From Clostridiaceae bacterium (GTDB lineage Bacteria > Bacillota > Clostridia > Peptostreptococcales > Peptostreptococcaceae), in assembly GCA_902362365.1 (NCBI GenBank), contig CABIVQ010000009.1, forward strand, positions 1-64,000: DNA of 64,000 nt. Reading direction: 5' to 3'. Below are positions 54,663 to 64,000 of this stretch, piece after piece (position 1 is the stretch's first letter; the number at the start of each line of letters is the position of its first letter). A program made the position numbers and the translations under genes. The notes beneath the pieces were generated by a model. That model saw nothing but the letters and a program-made list of their open reading frames with translations. It ran no database searches and was not told where the DNA came from.

Positions 54663-54691
54663 ATTATAAATGCTTTTATTTTAGTTGTCAA
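54663..54691 (-). promoter_or_regulatory. consensus promoter of the rpmH operon
   Basis: On the minus strand TTGACA (54686-54691) and TATAAT (54663-54668) are separated by exactly 17 bases, a perfect sigma-A promoter. Confidence 0.9.
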
Positions 54692-54869
54692 CGTGTTTTT
54701 GGACTACCCAATACACTTATTTTGAATATAAAAAATTCTCTCTATTTTATATAAATGTATATAACCTTTTACTTTCATTTTTATTATAGCTTAAAATCAG
54801 TAGATTTTATACCTGTGTGTATTTTTATCAACAATATGACAATACTGTGGATAAATTACTCATATCATA

Positions 54870-54898
54870 TTGAAGTTTGGCATATATTCTGATATTAT
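54870..54898 (+). promoter_or_regulatory. candidate dnaA promoter
   Basis: TTGAAG (54870-54875) and TATTAT (54893-54898) are 17 bases apart on the plus strand, between DnaA boxes. It would leave a 5' leader of about 315 bases before dnaA. Confidence 0.45.
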
Positions 54899-55218
54899 TA
54901 ATATACTTGTTGATAATGTTTATAAATTTATCAACTATTTTAATTTTATTCACAAACTGTGGATATAAATGTGTATAACTTATAAATCTTAAGACAATAA
55001 TTTACTTATTAACTCATTTATTATTAAAATATACTATTTATAACTTTATATACATATTGTTTATATCTTTTAGTTTTTTAAGGTTAAATTTAACTTATTA
55101 TATATTATCCACATCATTATCCATAACTTTAATTATTCTTTTTTAATTTATATAGATTTTTTATTTTTGTTAATAACTTTGTGGAAAATGTTAATTATTT
55201 TGTTCGGAGGTTTATATT

Positions 55219-56541
55219 ATGGATATAGTTTCTTTATGGGACAAGACACTACAATTAATAAAAGGTGAGCTCTCTCGCCCTAGCTTTAATGCTTTTTTTA
55301 AGCAAATAGTTCCTTTAAAAATTTACTTAAATGACTTGATTCTTCTAGTTCCAAATGAGTTTACTAAAAGTATACTAGAAGATAGATACCTAACTTTAAT
55401 AGAAGGTTCAATAAATCAGTTATCTTTAAAAAAGTACAATGTAAAATTTGTATTAAGCGAATCAGAGGTTGAAGACTTAGACGAAGAAGAAGACAAACCT
55501 TCTAATATAAAAAAGAATTATCCTAATTTAAATCCTAAGTATACTTTTGATACATTCGTAATTGGTAATAGTAACAGATTTGCTCACGCTGCTTGCGTAG
55601 CTGTTGCTGAATCTCCTGCAAAAGCTTACAACCCTTTATTCTTATATGGAGGCGTTGGTTTAGGAAAAACACATTTAATGCATGCAATTGGGCATCATAT
55701 ATTAAATGAAAAAAAGGATCCAAAAGTCGTTTACGTTTCATCTGAAAAATTCACAAATGAACTTATAAACTCTATTAAAAATGATCGAAATGAAGAATTT
55801 AGAAACAAATATAGAAATGTAGACGTACTTTTAATAGATGATATTCAATTCATAGCTGGTAAAGAAGGTACTCAGGAAGAATTCTTCCATACTTTTAATT
55901 CTTTACATGAAGCAAACAAACAAATAATAATTTCTAGTGATAGGCCACCTAAAGAAATACCTACATTAGAAGATAGATTAAGATCTAGATTCGAAATGGG
56001 ACTTATTACAGATATTCAAGCTCCTGATTTTGAAACTAGAATAGCTATACTTAGAAAAAAAGCTCAAATGGAACGTATAGATGTTCCAAATGAAGTAATG
56101 ACTTATATTGCGAAAAATATAAAATCAAATATCAGAGAATTAGAAGGTGCTCTTACAAGAGTCGTGGCATATTCTTCTCTTACAAATAGACATATATCTT
56201 TTGATCTTGCAACAGAAGCATTAAAAGATATTATTACTACGTCTAAAACTGAGGAGATTACAGTAAATAGAATAAAAGAAAAAGTTTCAACTATTTTTAA
56301 TATAAAAATGGAAGATTTTAATTCTAAAAAAAGAACAAGGTCAATTGCGTACCCAAGACAAATAGCTATGTATATCTCACGTGAGCTTACAGATTTATCT
56401 TTACCTAAAATAGGAGAAGAATTTGGCGGAAGAGATCATACTACAGTTATTCATGCCCATGACAAGATATCAAAGGATATACAAGAAAATGATGATATTA
56501 AAGCTAAAATAGATAAAATAATGTCTGAATTAAAAGGCTAA
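55219..56541 (+). CDS. dnaA: chromosomal replication initiator protein
   Basis: The 440-residue AAA+ initiator binds DnaA boxes and melts the origin. Domain I is residues 1-80, an acidic linker [11 protein letters not shown] follows, and domain III has Walker [10 protein letters not shown] at 144-152 and Walker B LLIDDIQF (near 208). Domain IV ends with the DNA-binding signature [12 protein letters not shown]. It is flanked by box clusters on both sides. The start has CGGAGG 9 bases upstream. Confidence 0.97.
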   Translation: MDIVSLWDKTLQLIKGELSRPSFNAFFKQIVPLKIYLNDLILLVPNEFTKSILEDRYLTLIEGSINQLSLKKYNVKFVLSESEVEDLDEEEDKPSNIKKNYPNLNPKYTFDTFVIGNSNRFAHAACVAVAESPAKAYNPLFLYGGVGLGKTHLMHAIGHHILNEKKDPKVVYVSSEKFTNELINSIKNDRNEEFRNKYRNVDVLLIDDIQFIAGKEGTQEEFFHTFNSLHEANKQIIISSDRPPKEIPTLEDRLRSRFEMGLITDIQAPDFETRIAILRKKAQMERIDVPNEVMTYIAKNIKSNIRELEGALTRVVAYSSLTNRHISFDLATEALKDIITTSKTEEITVNRIKEKVSTIFNIKMEDFNSKKRTRSIAYPRQIAMYISRELTDLSLPKIGEEFGGRDHTTVIHAHDKISKDIQENDDIKAKIDKIMSELKG

Positions 56542-56783
56542 TCTTATACACATTTGTCTGTTAATATCGGTCTAATAAAATGTTGATAATATTTTTGTCT
56601 ATTTTTTATTAACACTATATTCTACAAAAACTAACAAAGATATTAACATTCTGTGCACATGTTAATATCTTTGCGTTTATTATCACATAAGTACTTATTC
56701 ACATTATCAACAACACCTACTACTATTACTACTAATATTTTTATTTATTTTTTTGTATAAAAAGCAAAAGGAGGTTATCCACA
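56542..56783. other. oriC part 2: DnaA boxes and DnaA-trio-like unwinding region
   Basis: The dnaA-dnaN gap has TTATACACA at 56544, TGTTGATAA at 56581, and a tandem pair TTATTCACA (56695) and TTATCAACA (56704). The pair is followed by ACACCTA and then five 3-base units CTA CTA TTA CTA CTA (56720-56734) and an AT-rich stretch. Read on the other strand 3' to 5' these are GAT/AAT units, the DnaA-trio pattern known from B. subtilis. A perfect TTATCCACA at 56775-56783 overlaps the dnaN ribosome site. Confidence 0.8.
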
Positions 56784-57890
56784 GTGAAAATAATTTGTAA
56801 TCAAAAACTTTTAGCTCATAAAATAGGAATAGCTCAAAAAGCTATTAACGGAAAAGCAACTTTAGAATTATTAAAAGGGTTATTATTAACTGCGAAACAT
56901 GATCAATTGAAACTTACAGGGTATGATTTAGAAATAGGTATTGAAACTTATGCTCAGTCAGAAGTAATAGAAGAAGGGGAAATAGTAGTTAACGCTAGAT
57001 TATTTGGAGATATAATTAGAAAATTACCTGATTCATTTGTTGAAATAGAAACGGATAATGACAATAATATTTATATAAACTGTGTTAATTCTAGATTTAA
57101 AATAAAAGGTGAAAGTGCTAAAGAATATCCTAAATTACCTGAAGTAAAAGAAGAGGATTTATATAGCATTCCACAAGACTTACTTAAAAATATGATAAAG
57201 CAAACTGTATTTGCTACATCACAAGATCAAACTAAGCCAATATTAATGGGAGAACTTTTAGAAATAGTTGACGGAAATATAAGTTTAGTTGCAATAGATG
57301 GATATAGACTTGCTGTTAGAAGTTGTTCTATAGATAATGCTATGAATAATGCGAAAGTTATAATACCTGGAAAAACTTTAACAGATGTAAATAGTTTATT
57401 ATCGTCAGAAGAAGATGTAAGATTAGGATTTGATGATAAAAATGCTATTTTTATCATTGAAGATACAAAAATAATAACTAGACTTTTAGAAGGTGAATTC
57501 ATAGATTACCAAAAATTACTTCCTAGAGAGCACAATTCTAAAATAAAATTAAAAACTAGAGACCTTTTAAACAGTATAGAAAGAGCTTCTCTTTTATCTC
57601 AAGCTGAAAAGAATAATCTAATTAAGTTAACGATAAGAGATAACTCAATGGCTATAACTTCAAATACTGATAAAGGTAATGTTTATGAAGAAGTATCATT
57701 AGATTTAGAGGGCGAATATTTAGATATTGCGTTTAACTCGAGGTATTTCTTAGAAGGATTAAAAAACATAGATAGCGAAGAAATATTTATAGAGTTCACT
57801 ACTAATGTTAATCCATGCATAATAAAACCTGCTGATGAAGTTAAGTATACTTACTTATTACTTCCAGTAAGAATTTCATCTAACATATAG
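56784..57890 (+). CDS. dnaN: DNA polymerase III beta subunit (sliding clamp)
   Basis: The 368-residue clamp is a dimeric ring tethering polymerase to DNA. Three clamp domains are readable; typical segments include GEIVVNARLFGDIIRKLPD, VDGYRLAVR-like AIDGYRLAVRS, and LLPVRISSN at the C-terminus. The start is GTG; the RBS GGAGG is directly followed by a perfect DnaA box. A terminator follows the stop. Confidence 0.96.
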   Translation: MKIICNQKLLAHKIGIAQKAINGKATLELLKGLLLTAKHDQLKLTGYDLEIGIETYAQSEVIEEGEIVVNARLFGDIIRKLPDSFVEIETDNDNNIYINCVNSRFKIKGESAKEYPKLPEVKEEDLYSIPQDLLKNMIKQTVFATSQDQTKPILMGELLEIVDGNISLVAIDGYRLAVRSCSIDNAMNNAKVIIPGKTLTDVNSLLSSEEDVRLGFDDKNAIFIIEDTKIITRLLEGEFIDYQKLLPREHNSKIKLKTRDLLNSIERASLLSQAEKNNLIKLTIRDNSMAITSNTDKGNVYEEVSLDLEGEYLDIAFNSRYFLEGLKNIDSEEIFIEFTTNVNPCIIKPADEVKYTYLLLPVRISSNI

Positions 57891-57899
57891 AGACAGACA

Positions 57900-57931
57900 A
57901 AACCCAACTAGTTTAAAGTTGGGTTTTTTAT
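57900..57931 (+). terminator. terminator after dnaN
   Basis: AAACCCAAC pairs with GTTGGGTTT around a 9-base loop, followed by TTT. It isolates dnaN from the S4-recF-gyrBA unit. Confidence 0.88.
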
Positions 57932-58025
57932 CACTAAATTATACTAGTTAGTAAATTTATGATATAATATATTTTTAGCGTAATATTGGAAGAATAATAT
58001 AAATAGAAAAATAGGAGGAGTCAAC

Positions 58026-58232
58026 ATGTTAGAAATAACTATAGATACTGAATATATAAAATTAGATCAATTTCTTAAGTTAGTTGACTTTGCATCAACT
58101 GGTGGACACGCAAAATTCTTAATACAAGAAGGTGTTGTTAAAGTAAATGGTGAAGTTGAAACTAGAAGAGGTAAAAAAATAAGACCTGGAGATATAGTTG
58201 AGGTTGAAGGGCAAAAAATTAAAGTAGTGTAA
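58026..58232 (+). CDS. S4-domain RNA-binding protein, YaaA type
   Basis: The 68-residue protein is a lone S4 domain (YIKLDQFLKLVDFASTGGHA, then GEVETRRGKKIRPGD). It lies between dnaN and recF, the place of B. subtilis yaaA, whose homologues bind rRNA in 50S assembly. AGGAGGAG precedes the ATG. It opens the recF-gyrB-gyrA run. Confidence 0.92.
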   Translation: MLEITIDTEYIKLDQFLKLVDFASTGGHAKFLIQEGVVKVNGEVETRRGKKIRPGDIVEVEGQKIKVV

Positions 58233-58247
58233 AAAGGAGCGCCTTTT

Positions 58248-59363
58248 ATGCGACTAAAGACTTTACAGTTAGTTAATTTTAGAAATTATGATAATTTACA
58301 TATAAATTTCAATGAAAAAATTAATCTACTTGTTGGAAAAAATGGTCAAGGCAAGACAAATATAGTAGAATCTATTTACATGTTGTCCTTTGGTAAATCA
58401 TTTAGAACCAGTAAAGATAAAGAAATCATAAAATTTGAAAAAGAAAATTTATATGTAGGAGGTAGCTTTTCTAAATATAATTCAGATTATTTAATAGAGA
58501 TAGCTATTGGTAAAAATAAAAAGGGTGTTAAGGTAAACAAGGTACACATTCAAAAAATGTATGAGTTACTTGGTAATTTAAATGTTGTAATCTTTTCACC
58601 AGAAGATTTAAAATTAGTAAAAGAAGGACCTAAAGAACGTAGAGCATTTATAGACAAAGAAATTAGCCAAATTATGCCTAAGTATTACAGTTATCTTACG
58701 AACTATAACAAAATATTATTTCAAAGAAATAAACTTCTAAAAGGACATGTTGTAGATAAAAACTTGTTAGATGTTTATGATGAAAGCTTAGCAAGGTATG
58801 GAAGTTATATTTATATTCTTAGGAGAGATTTTATAAAAAAAATAGCTAATATTTCTATGATAATGCATAAAAAGTTGACTAATGAAATTGAAGATTTAAA
58901 AATTAATTATAAAAATCAAATAAATATATCTGAAGAGGATACGATAGAAACTGTGTATAATAAGTTTATTGAGAAACTTATATCAAGTAGGGAACATGAT
59001 ATAGATACTAGGACTACTAGATATGGTATACATAAGGATGATCTAAATATATTTATAAATGATTTAGATGTTAGATTATATGGATCACAAGGTCAGCAAA
59101 GAACTGCTTCTATTTCATTGAAATTATCAGAAATAGAGTTAATAAAAAATGAAGTAGGAGAATATCCTGTTTTAATTTTAGACGATGTTTTCAGTGAATT
59201 AGATGAAACTAGACAGAAGTTACTTATAGATAACTTAAGTTTAGTACAGATGTTTATTACTACAGCTGAGGTTTCACATAAAAAAATATTTAATAAAAGC
59301 AATACAACTATTTTTAATATAAATCAAGGAAATGTTGTTAGCATAGAGAATGGAGGGAACTAA
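58248..59363 (+). CDS. recF: DNA replication and repair protein RecF
   Basis: The 371-residue SMC-like ATPase loads RecA at gaps with RecO/RecR. It has Walker A GKNGQGKTN (near 35-43), signature LYGSQGQQRTASISLKL (near 277-293) and Walker B PVLILDDVFSELD (near 307-319). Its TAA stop directly abuts the gyrB ATG, so the genes are coupled. AAGGAG precedes its ATG. Confidence 0.96.
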   Translation: MRLKTLQLVNFRNYDNLHINFNEKINLLVGKNGQGKTNIVESIYMLSFGKSFRTSKDKEIIKFEKENLYVGGSFSKYNSDYLIEIAIGKNKKGVKVNKVHIQKMYELLGNLNVVIFSPEDLKLVKEGPKERRAFIDKEISQIMPKYYSYLTNYNKILFQRNKLLKGHVVDKNLLDVYDESLARYGSYIYILRRDFIKKIANISMIMHKKLTNEIEDLKINYKNQINISEEDTIETVYNKFIEKLISSREHDIDTRTTRYGIHKDDLNIFINDLDVRLYGSQGQQRTASISLKLSEIELIKNEVGEYPVLILDDVFSELDETRQKLLIDNLSLVQMFITTAEVSHKKIFNKSNTTIFNINQGNVVSIENGGN

Positions 59364-61265
<1,902 letters not shown>

Positions 61266-61282
61266 GAAAGGGGAATGTGTAA

Positions 61283-63712
61283 ATGGAAGAAAACAATAAC
61301 AAAATAATCCCTGTTGAAATAGCGGAAGAAATGAAGAACTCTTATATCGACTATGCGATGAGTGTTATAGCTGGTCGTGCCCTTCCAGATGTAAGAGATG
61401 GTTTAAAGCCTGTTCATAGAAGAATATTATATTCTATGAGTGAATTAAACTTAACACCGGATAAGCCTTATAGAAAGTCTGCTCGTATTGTAGGAGACGT
61501 TCTAGGTAAGTACCATCCACACGGTGATACTGCAGTTTATTTCGCAATGGTTAGAATGGCTCAAGATTTCTCAACTAGAGGTCTTTTAGTTGATGGTCAC
61601 GGTAACTTTGGTTCTGTAGATGGTGACTCACCAGCGGCAATGCGTTATACAGAAGCAAAGATGAGTAAATTATCTTTAGAGTTATTAAGAGATATAGATA
61701 AAGAAACAGTAGATTTTATACCAAACTTTGATGAATCTTTAAAGGAACCATCAGTATTACCATCAAGATTCCCTAACCTTTTAGTTAATGGATCAAATGG
61801 TATAGCAGTTGGTATGGCAACATCGGTACCACCTCATAATTTAGGTGAAGTTATAGATGCAACTATACAATTAATAGATAATCCTGAATGTACGGTTGAA
61901 GATTTAATGCAAAATATACAAGGACCTGATTTTCCAACTTCAGCAATAATAATGGGAAAAGAAAGTATAGCTGATGCATACAGAACAGGTAGAGGTAAGG
62001 TAAAAGTTAGAGCTAGAGCTTGTATAGAAGAATTAGCTAAAGGAAGACAACAAATAGTTGTAACAGAAATACCATACCAAGTAAATAAAGCTAAATTAGT
62101 AGAAAGAATAGCCGAATTAGTTAAAGATAAGAAGTTAGAAGGAATATCTGACTTAAGAGATGAAAGTAACAGACAAGGTATGAGAATTGTTATAGAACTA
62201 AAGAGAGATGCTAATGCTAATATAGTATTAAATAATCTTTATAAACATTCTCAAATGGAAGATACTTTTAGTATTATAATGCTTGCTCTTGTAAATGGAG
62301 TACCTAGAGTATTAAACCTTAAGCAAATATTATACTACTACTTAGAACATCAAAAAGATGTTGTGACTAGAAGAACTAAATTCGATTTAAATAAAGCTGA
62401 AGCTAGAGCTCATATATTAGAAGGTTTAAAAATAGCATTAGATAATATAGATGCTGTTATAAGCTTAATAAGAGCTTCAAAAACTACTCAAGAAGCTAAG
62501 ACTGGATTAATAGAGAAGTTCAACTTAAGTGATGTTCAAGCACAAGCTATCTTAGATATGAGACTTCAAAGACTTACAGGTTTAGAAAGAGATAAGATAG
62601 AAGCTGAATATCAAGAATTACTTAAGAAGATAGAAAGATTAAGAGCTATACTAGCTGATGAAAAATTACTTCTGAATGTAATTAAAAAAGAAATATTAGA
62701 AATAAAAGAAAAGTATGCTGATGAAAGAAGAACTGAAATAAGACATGCTGAAGGCGAAATAGATATGAGAGACCTTATAAGTGATGAAGAGATAACTATA
62801 ACACTTACTCACTTTGGTTACATTAAGAGATTACCATCAGATACTTATAAGAGTCAAAAAAGAGGTGGAAGAGGAGTTGCTGCTCTTACAACAAGAGAAG
62901 AAGACTTCATAAAAGAACTTGTCACTACTACGACTCATAGTAGATTATTATTCTTCACTAATAGAGGTAGAGTATTTAGACTAGATGCATTTGAAATTCC
63001 AGAAGGTAAGAGACAATCTAAAGGAACTGCTATAGTTAATTTACTTCAATTAGCACCAAATGAGAAAATAGCTACATTAATTGCAATAGATGCTAAAGAT
63101 GAAGATAAATATTTATTATTAGCTACGAAGAAAGGTATAGTTAAAAAGACTAAGAGAGAAGAGTTTAAAAACATAAATAAATCTGGTCTTATAGCTATAG
63201 GATTAAGAGCTGATGATGAGTTAATAGATGTTAAACTTACAGATGGAAATAAAGACGTTCTTTTAGTTACAAAAGATGGTATGTCTATTAGATTCGATGA
63301 GAATGATATAAGACATATGGGAAGAACTGCTATGGGTGTTAAGGGTATAACATTATCAGATGATGATGAAGTTGTATCTATGAATCTTTCTGATGAAGGA
63401 ACTGATTTACTTGTAGTTAGTGAAAATGGACTAGGTAAAAGAACAGATATAACTGAATATAGAAGCCAAATAAGAGCTGGTAAAGGAATAAAAACTTACA
63501 ACAATAGTGAAAAGACAGGTAAAATTGTTGGAGCAGAAATGGTAAATGAAGATGACGAAATTATGATAATAAACTCTGATGGAGTTCTTATTAGATTAAG
63601 AGTATCTGATATATCAATATTCGGTAGAGTAACAAGTGGTGTGAAACTAATGAAAACTGATGATGAAGTAAATGTAGTTTCAATTGCTAAAATAAATATA
63701 GAGGAAGAATAG
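61283..63712 (+). CDS. gyrA: DNA gyrase subunit A
   Basis: The 809-residue cleavage subunit has the catalytic Tyr122 in [10 protein letters not shown], the QRDR segment [15 protein letters not shown] (78-92), and a C-terminal beta-pinwheel with GyrA-box QKRGGRGV (near 530). At the quinolone-contact positions it has T83 and F87 (E. coli numbering S83 and D87). It ends at a terminator. Confidence 0.97.
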   Translation: MEENNNKIIPVEIAEEMKNSYIDYAMSVIAGRALPDVRDGLKPVHRRILYSMSELNLTPDKPYRKSARIVGDVLGKYHPHGDTAVYFAMVRMAQDFSTRGLLVDGHGNFGSVDGDSPAAMRYTEAKMSKLSLELLRDIDKETVDFIPNFDESLKEPSVLPSRFPNLLVNGSNGIAVGMATSVPPHNLGEVIDATIQLIDNPECTVEDLMQNIQGPDFPTSAIIMGKESIADAYRTGRGKVKVRARACIEELAKGRQQIVVTEIPYQVNKAKLVERIAELVKDKKLEGISDLRDESNRQGMRIVIELKRDANANIVLNNLYKHSQMEDTFSIIMLALVNGVPRVLNLKQILYYYLEHQKDVVTRRTKFDLNKAEARAHILEGLKIALDNIDAVISLIRASKTTQEAKTGLIEKFNLSDVQAQAILDMRLQRLTGLERDKIEAEYQELLKKIERLRAILADEKLLLNVIKKEILEIKEKYADERRTEIRHAEGEIDMRDLISDEEITITLTHFGYIKRLPSDTYKSQKRGGRGVAALTTREEDFIKELVTTTTHSRLLFFTNRGRVFRLDAFEIPEGKRQSKGTAIVNLLQLAPNEKIATLIAIDAKDEDKYLLLATKKGIVKKTKREEFKNINKSGLIAIGLRADDELIDVKLTDGNKDVLLVTKDGMSIRFDENDIRHMGRTAMGVKGITLSDDDEVVSMNLSDEGTDLLVVSENGLGKRTDITEYRSQIRAGKGIKTYNNSEKTGKIVGAEMVNEDDEIMIINSDGVLIRLRVSDISIFGRVTSGVKLMKTDDEVNVVSIAKINIEEE

Positions 63713-63727
63713 GATTTTATCCTATTC
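63707..63727 (+). terminator. terminator overlapping the gyrA end
   Basis: GAATAGGAT pairs with ATCCTATTC around TTT, followed by TTTTT. It includes the gyrA stop codon. Confidence 0.88.
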
Positions 63728-63789
63728 TTTTTGTATAATTTAGTTATAATTGAGATATGTATATATATAAAGAGAGAGGAGAAGTATTT

Positions 63790-64000
63790 ATGAGCAGAAA
63801 AGGTGGAAAGTATTTATTTCTAGGAGCAATATTAGGATTTATTGCAGGTTTATTCTTTGCTCCTAAAAAAGGATCTGAATTAAGAAGAGAAGCAAAAGAA
63901 AAATTTGATGAAGTGAAAGAAAATCCAAAAGATGTTCTACATGAAACATTAGAAGATGTAAAAGAAAAAATATCATTACTTACAGAAGATTTAGATGAAG
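63790..64000 (+). CDS. YtxH-domain membrane protein (partial, runs off the window)
   Basis: Seventy codons are visible. A short N-terminus is followed by a single TM helix with glycines and the YtxH signature GAILGFIAGLFFAPKKGSEL, then a charged helical tail (REAKEKFDEVKENPKD) likely to form an amphipathic or coiled-coil region. YtxH proteins are stress-linked in Bacillus; function is unknown. GAGAGGAG lies 9 bases before the ATG. Stop codon is outside the window. Confidence 0.8.
   Translation, partial: MSRKGGKYLFLGAILGFIAGLFFAPKKGSELRREAKEKFDEVKENPKDVLHETLEDVKEKISLLTEDLDE

Larger units (their letters stand above)
54600..55218. other. oriC part 1: DnaA-box region upstream of dnaA
   Basis: This gene-free stretch has TTATCAACA at 54825, TGTGGATAA at 54846, TGTTGATAA at 54908, TGTGGATAT at 54958, TTATCCACA at 55105 and TTATCCATA at 55117. 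Sites lie in both orientations in very AT-rich DNA. Position before dnaA and divergence from rpmH fit the first half of a bipartite Firmicutes origin. Confidence 0.85.

Noticed and set aside
56376..56385. CTCACGTGAG palindrome inside dnaA as a parS site
   Set aside because: The outer positions do not match the parS consensus (10 of 16), and the bases are explained by the dnaA codons for ISREL.

Overview
The window is an AT-rich Firmicutes chromosome segment spanning the replication origin. Gene content and order (dnaA, dnaN, S4 protein, recF, gyrB, gyrA on one side; rpmH, rnpA, yidD, yidC, jag, mnmE, mnmG, rsmG, noc, parA, parB on the other), strong AGGAGG-type ribosome binding sites, and the selenium-type YedF/DUF3343 pair point to the class Clostridia. 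My best guess is family Peptostreptococcaceae (relatives of Clostridioides, Paraclostridium, Romboutsia, Terrisporobacter). Species cannot be fixed by eye. Genes left of dnaA lie mostly on the minus strand and genes right of it on the plus strand, as expected for divergent forks leaving oriC.

Layout, left to right. 0.1-3.7 kb: luxS operon with a split cobalamin-dependent methionine synthase (separate reactivation protein), an activated-methyl-cycle unit. 3.8-6.4 kb: vanY-type D,D-carboxypeptidase followed by a VanR/VanS-like two-component system, with no van ligase genes. 6.5-13.8 kb: tRNA thiolation enzyme, a broken DUF488 gene, HAD phosphatase, ferredoxin, YitT protein, Ca2+/H+ exchanger, PhnA-like zinc-ribbon protein, His-rich YmaF protein and a cation/proton antiporter.

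14.0-24.2 kb: a probable accessory island bounded by copies of the rlmH 3' end, the same place SCC cassettes use in staphylococci. It holds a two-component system plus ABC exporter, a membrane-anchored Asp-box protein, and a TelA/XpaC pair. A third copy of the core near 19.3 kb splits it into two modules. No recombinase is visible, so it would be a relic or a cassette moved in trans.

24.2-31.6 kb: rlmH, walJ-like hydrolase, M1 peptidase, DnaD/DnaI-like helicase loaders, threonine aldolase, a ClpP-type protease and five tRNA genes (Lys, Glu, Val, Asp, Thr). 31.8-39.8 kb: purA, dnaB, rplI, gdpP, yybS, a MazG-like gene, rpsR, ssb, rpsF. A dense group of DnaA-box-like 9-mers sits between the dnaB stop codon and its terminator. 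40.0-45.5 kb: a decayed aminotransferase gene, DUF951, DUF3343 and YedF, a secreted protein of unknown role, an HTH-TPR regulator and a cysteine desulfurase family enzyme.

45.5-64 kb: chromosome segregation genes (parB, parA, noc), tRNA-modification genes, the membrane insertase/RNase P/L34 cluster, and a bipartite oriC. DnaA boxes lie upstream of dnaA, and a box pair followed by a DnaA-trio-like repeat lies between dnaA and dnaN. Then come dnaN, recF, gyrB, gyrA and the start of a YtxH-family gene that runs off the window.
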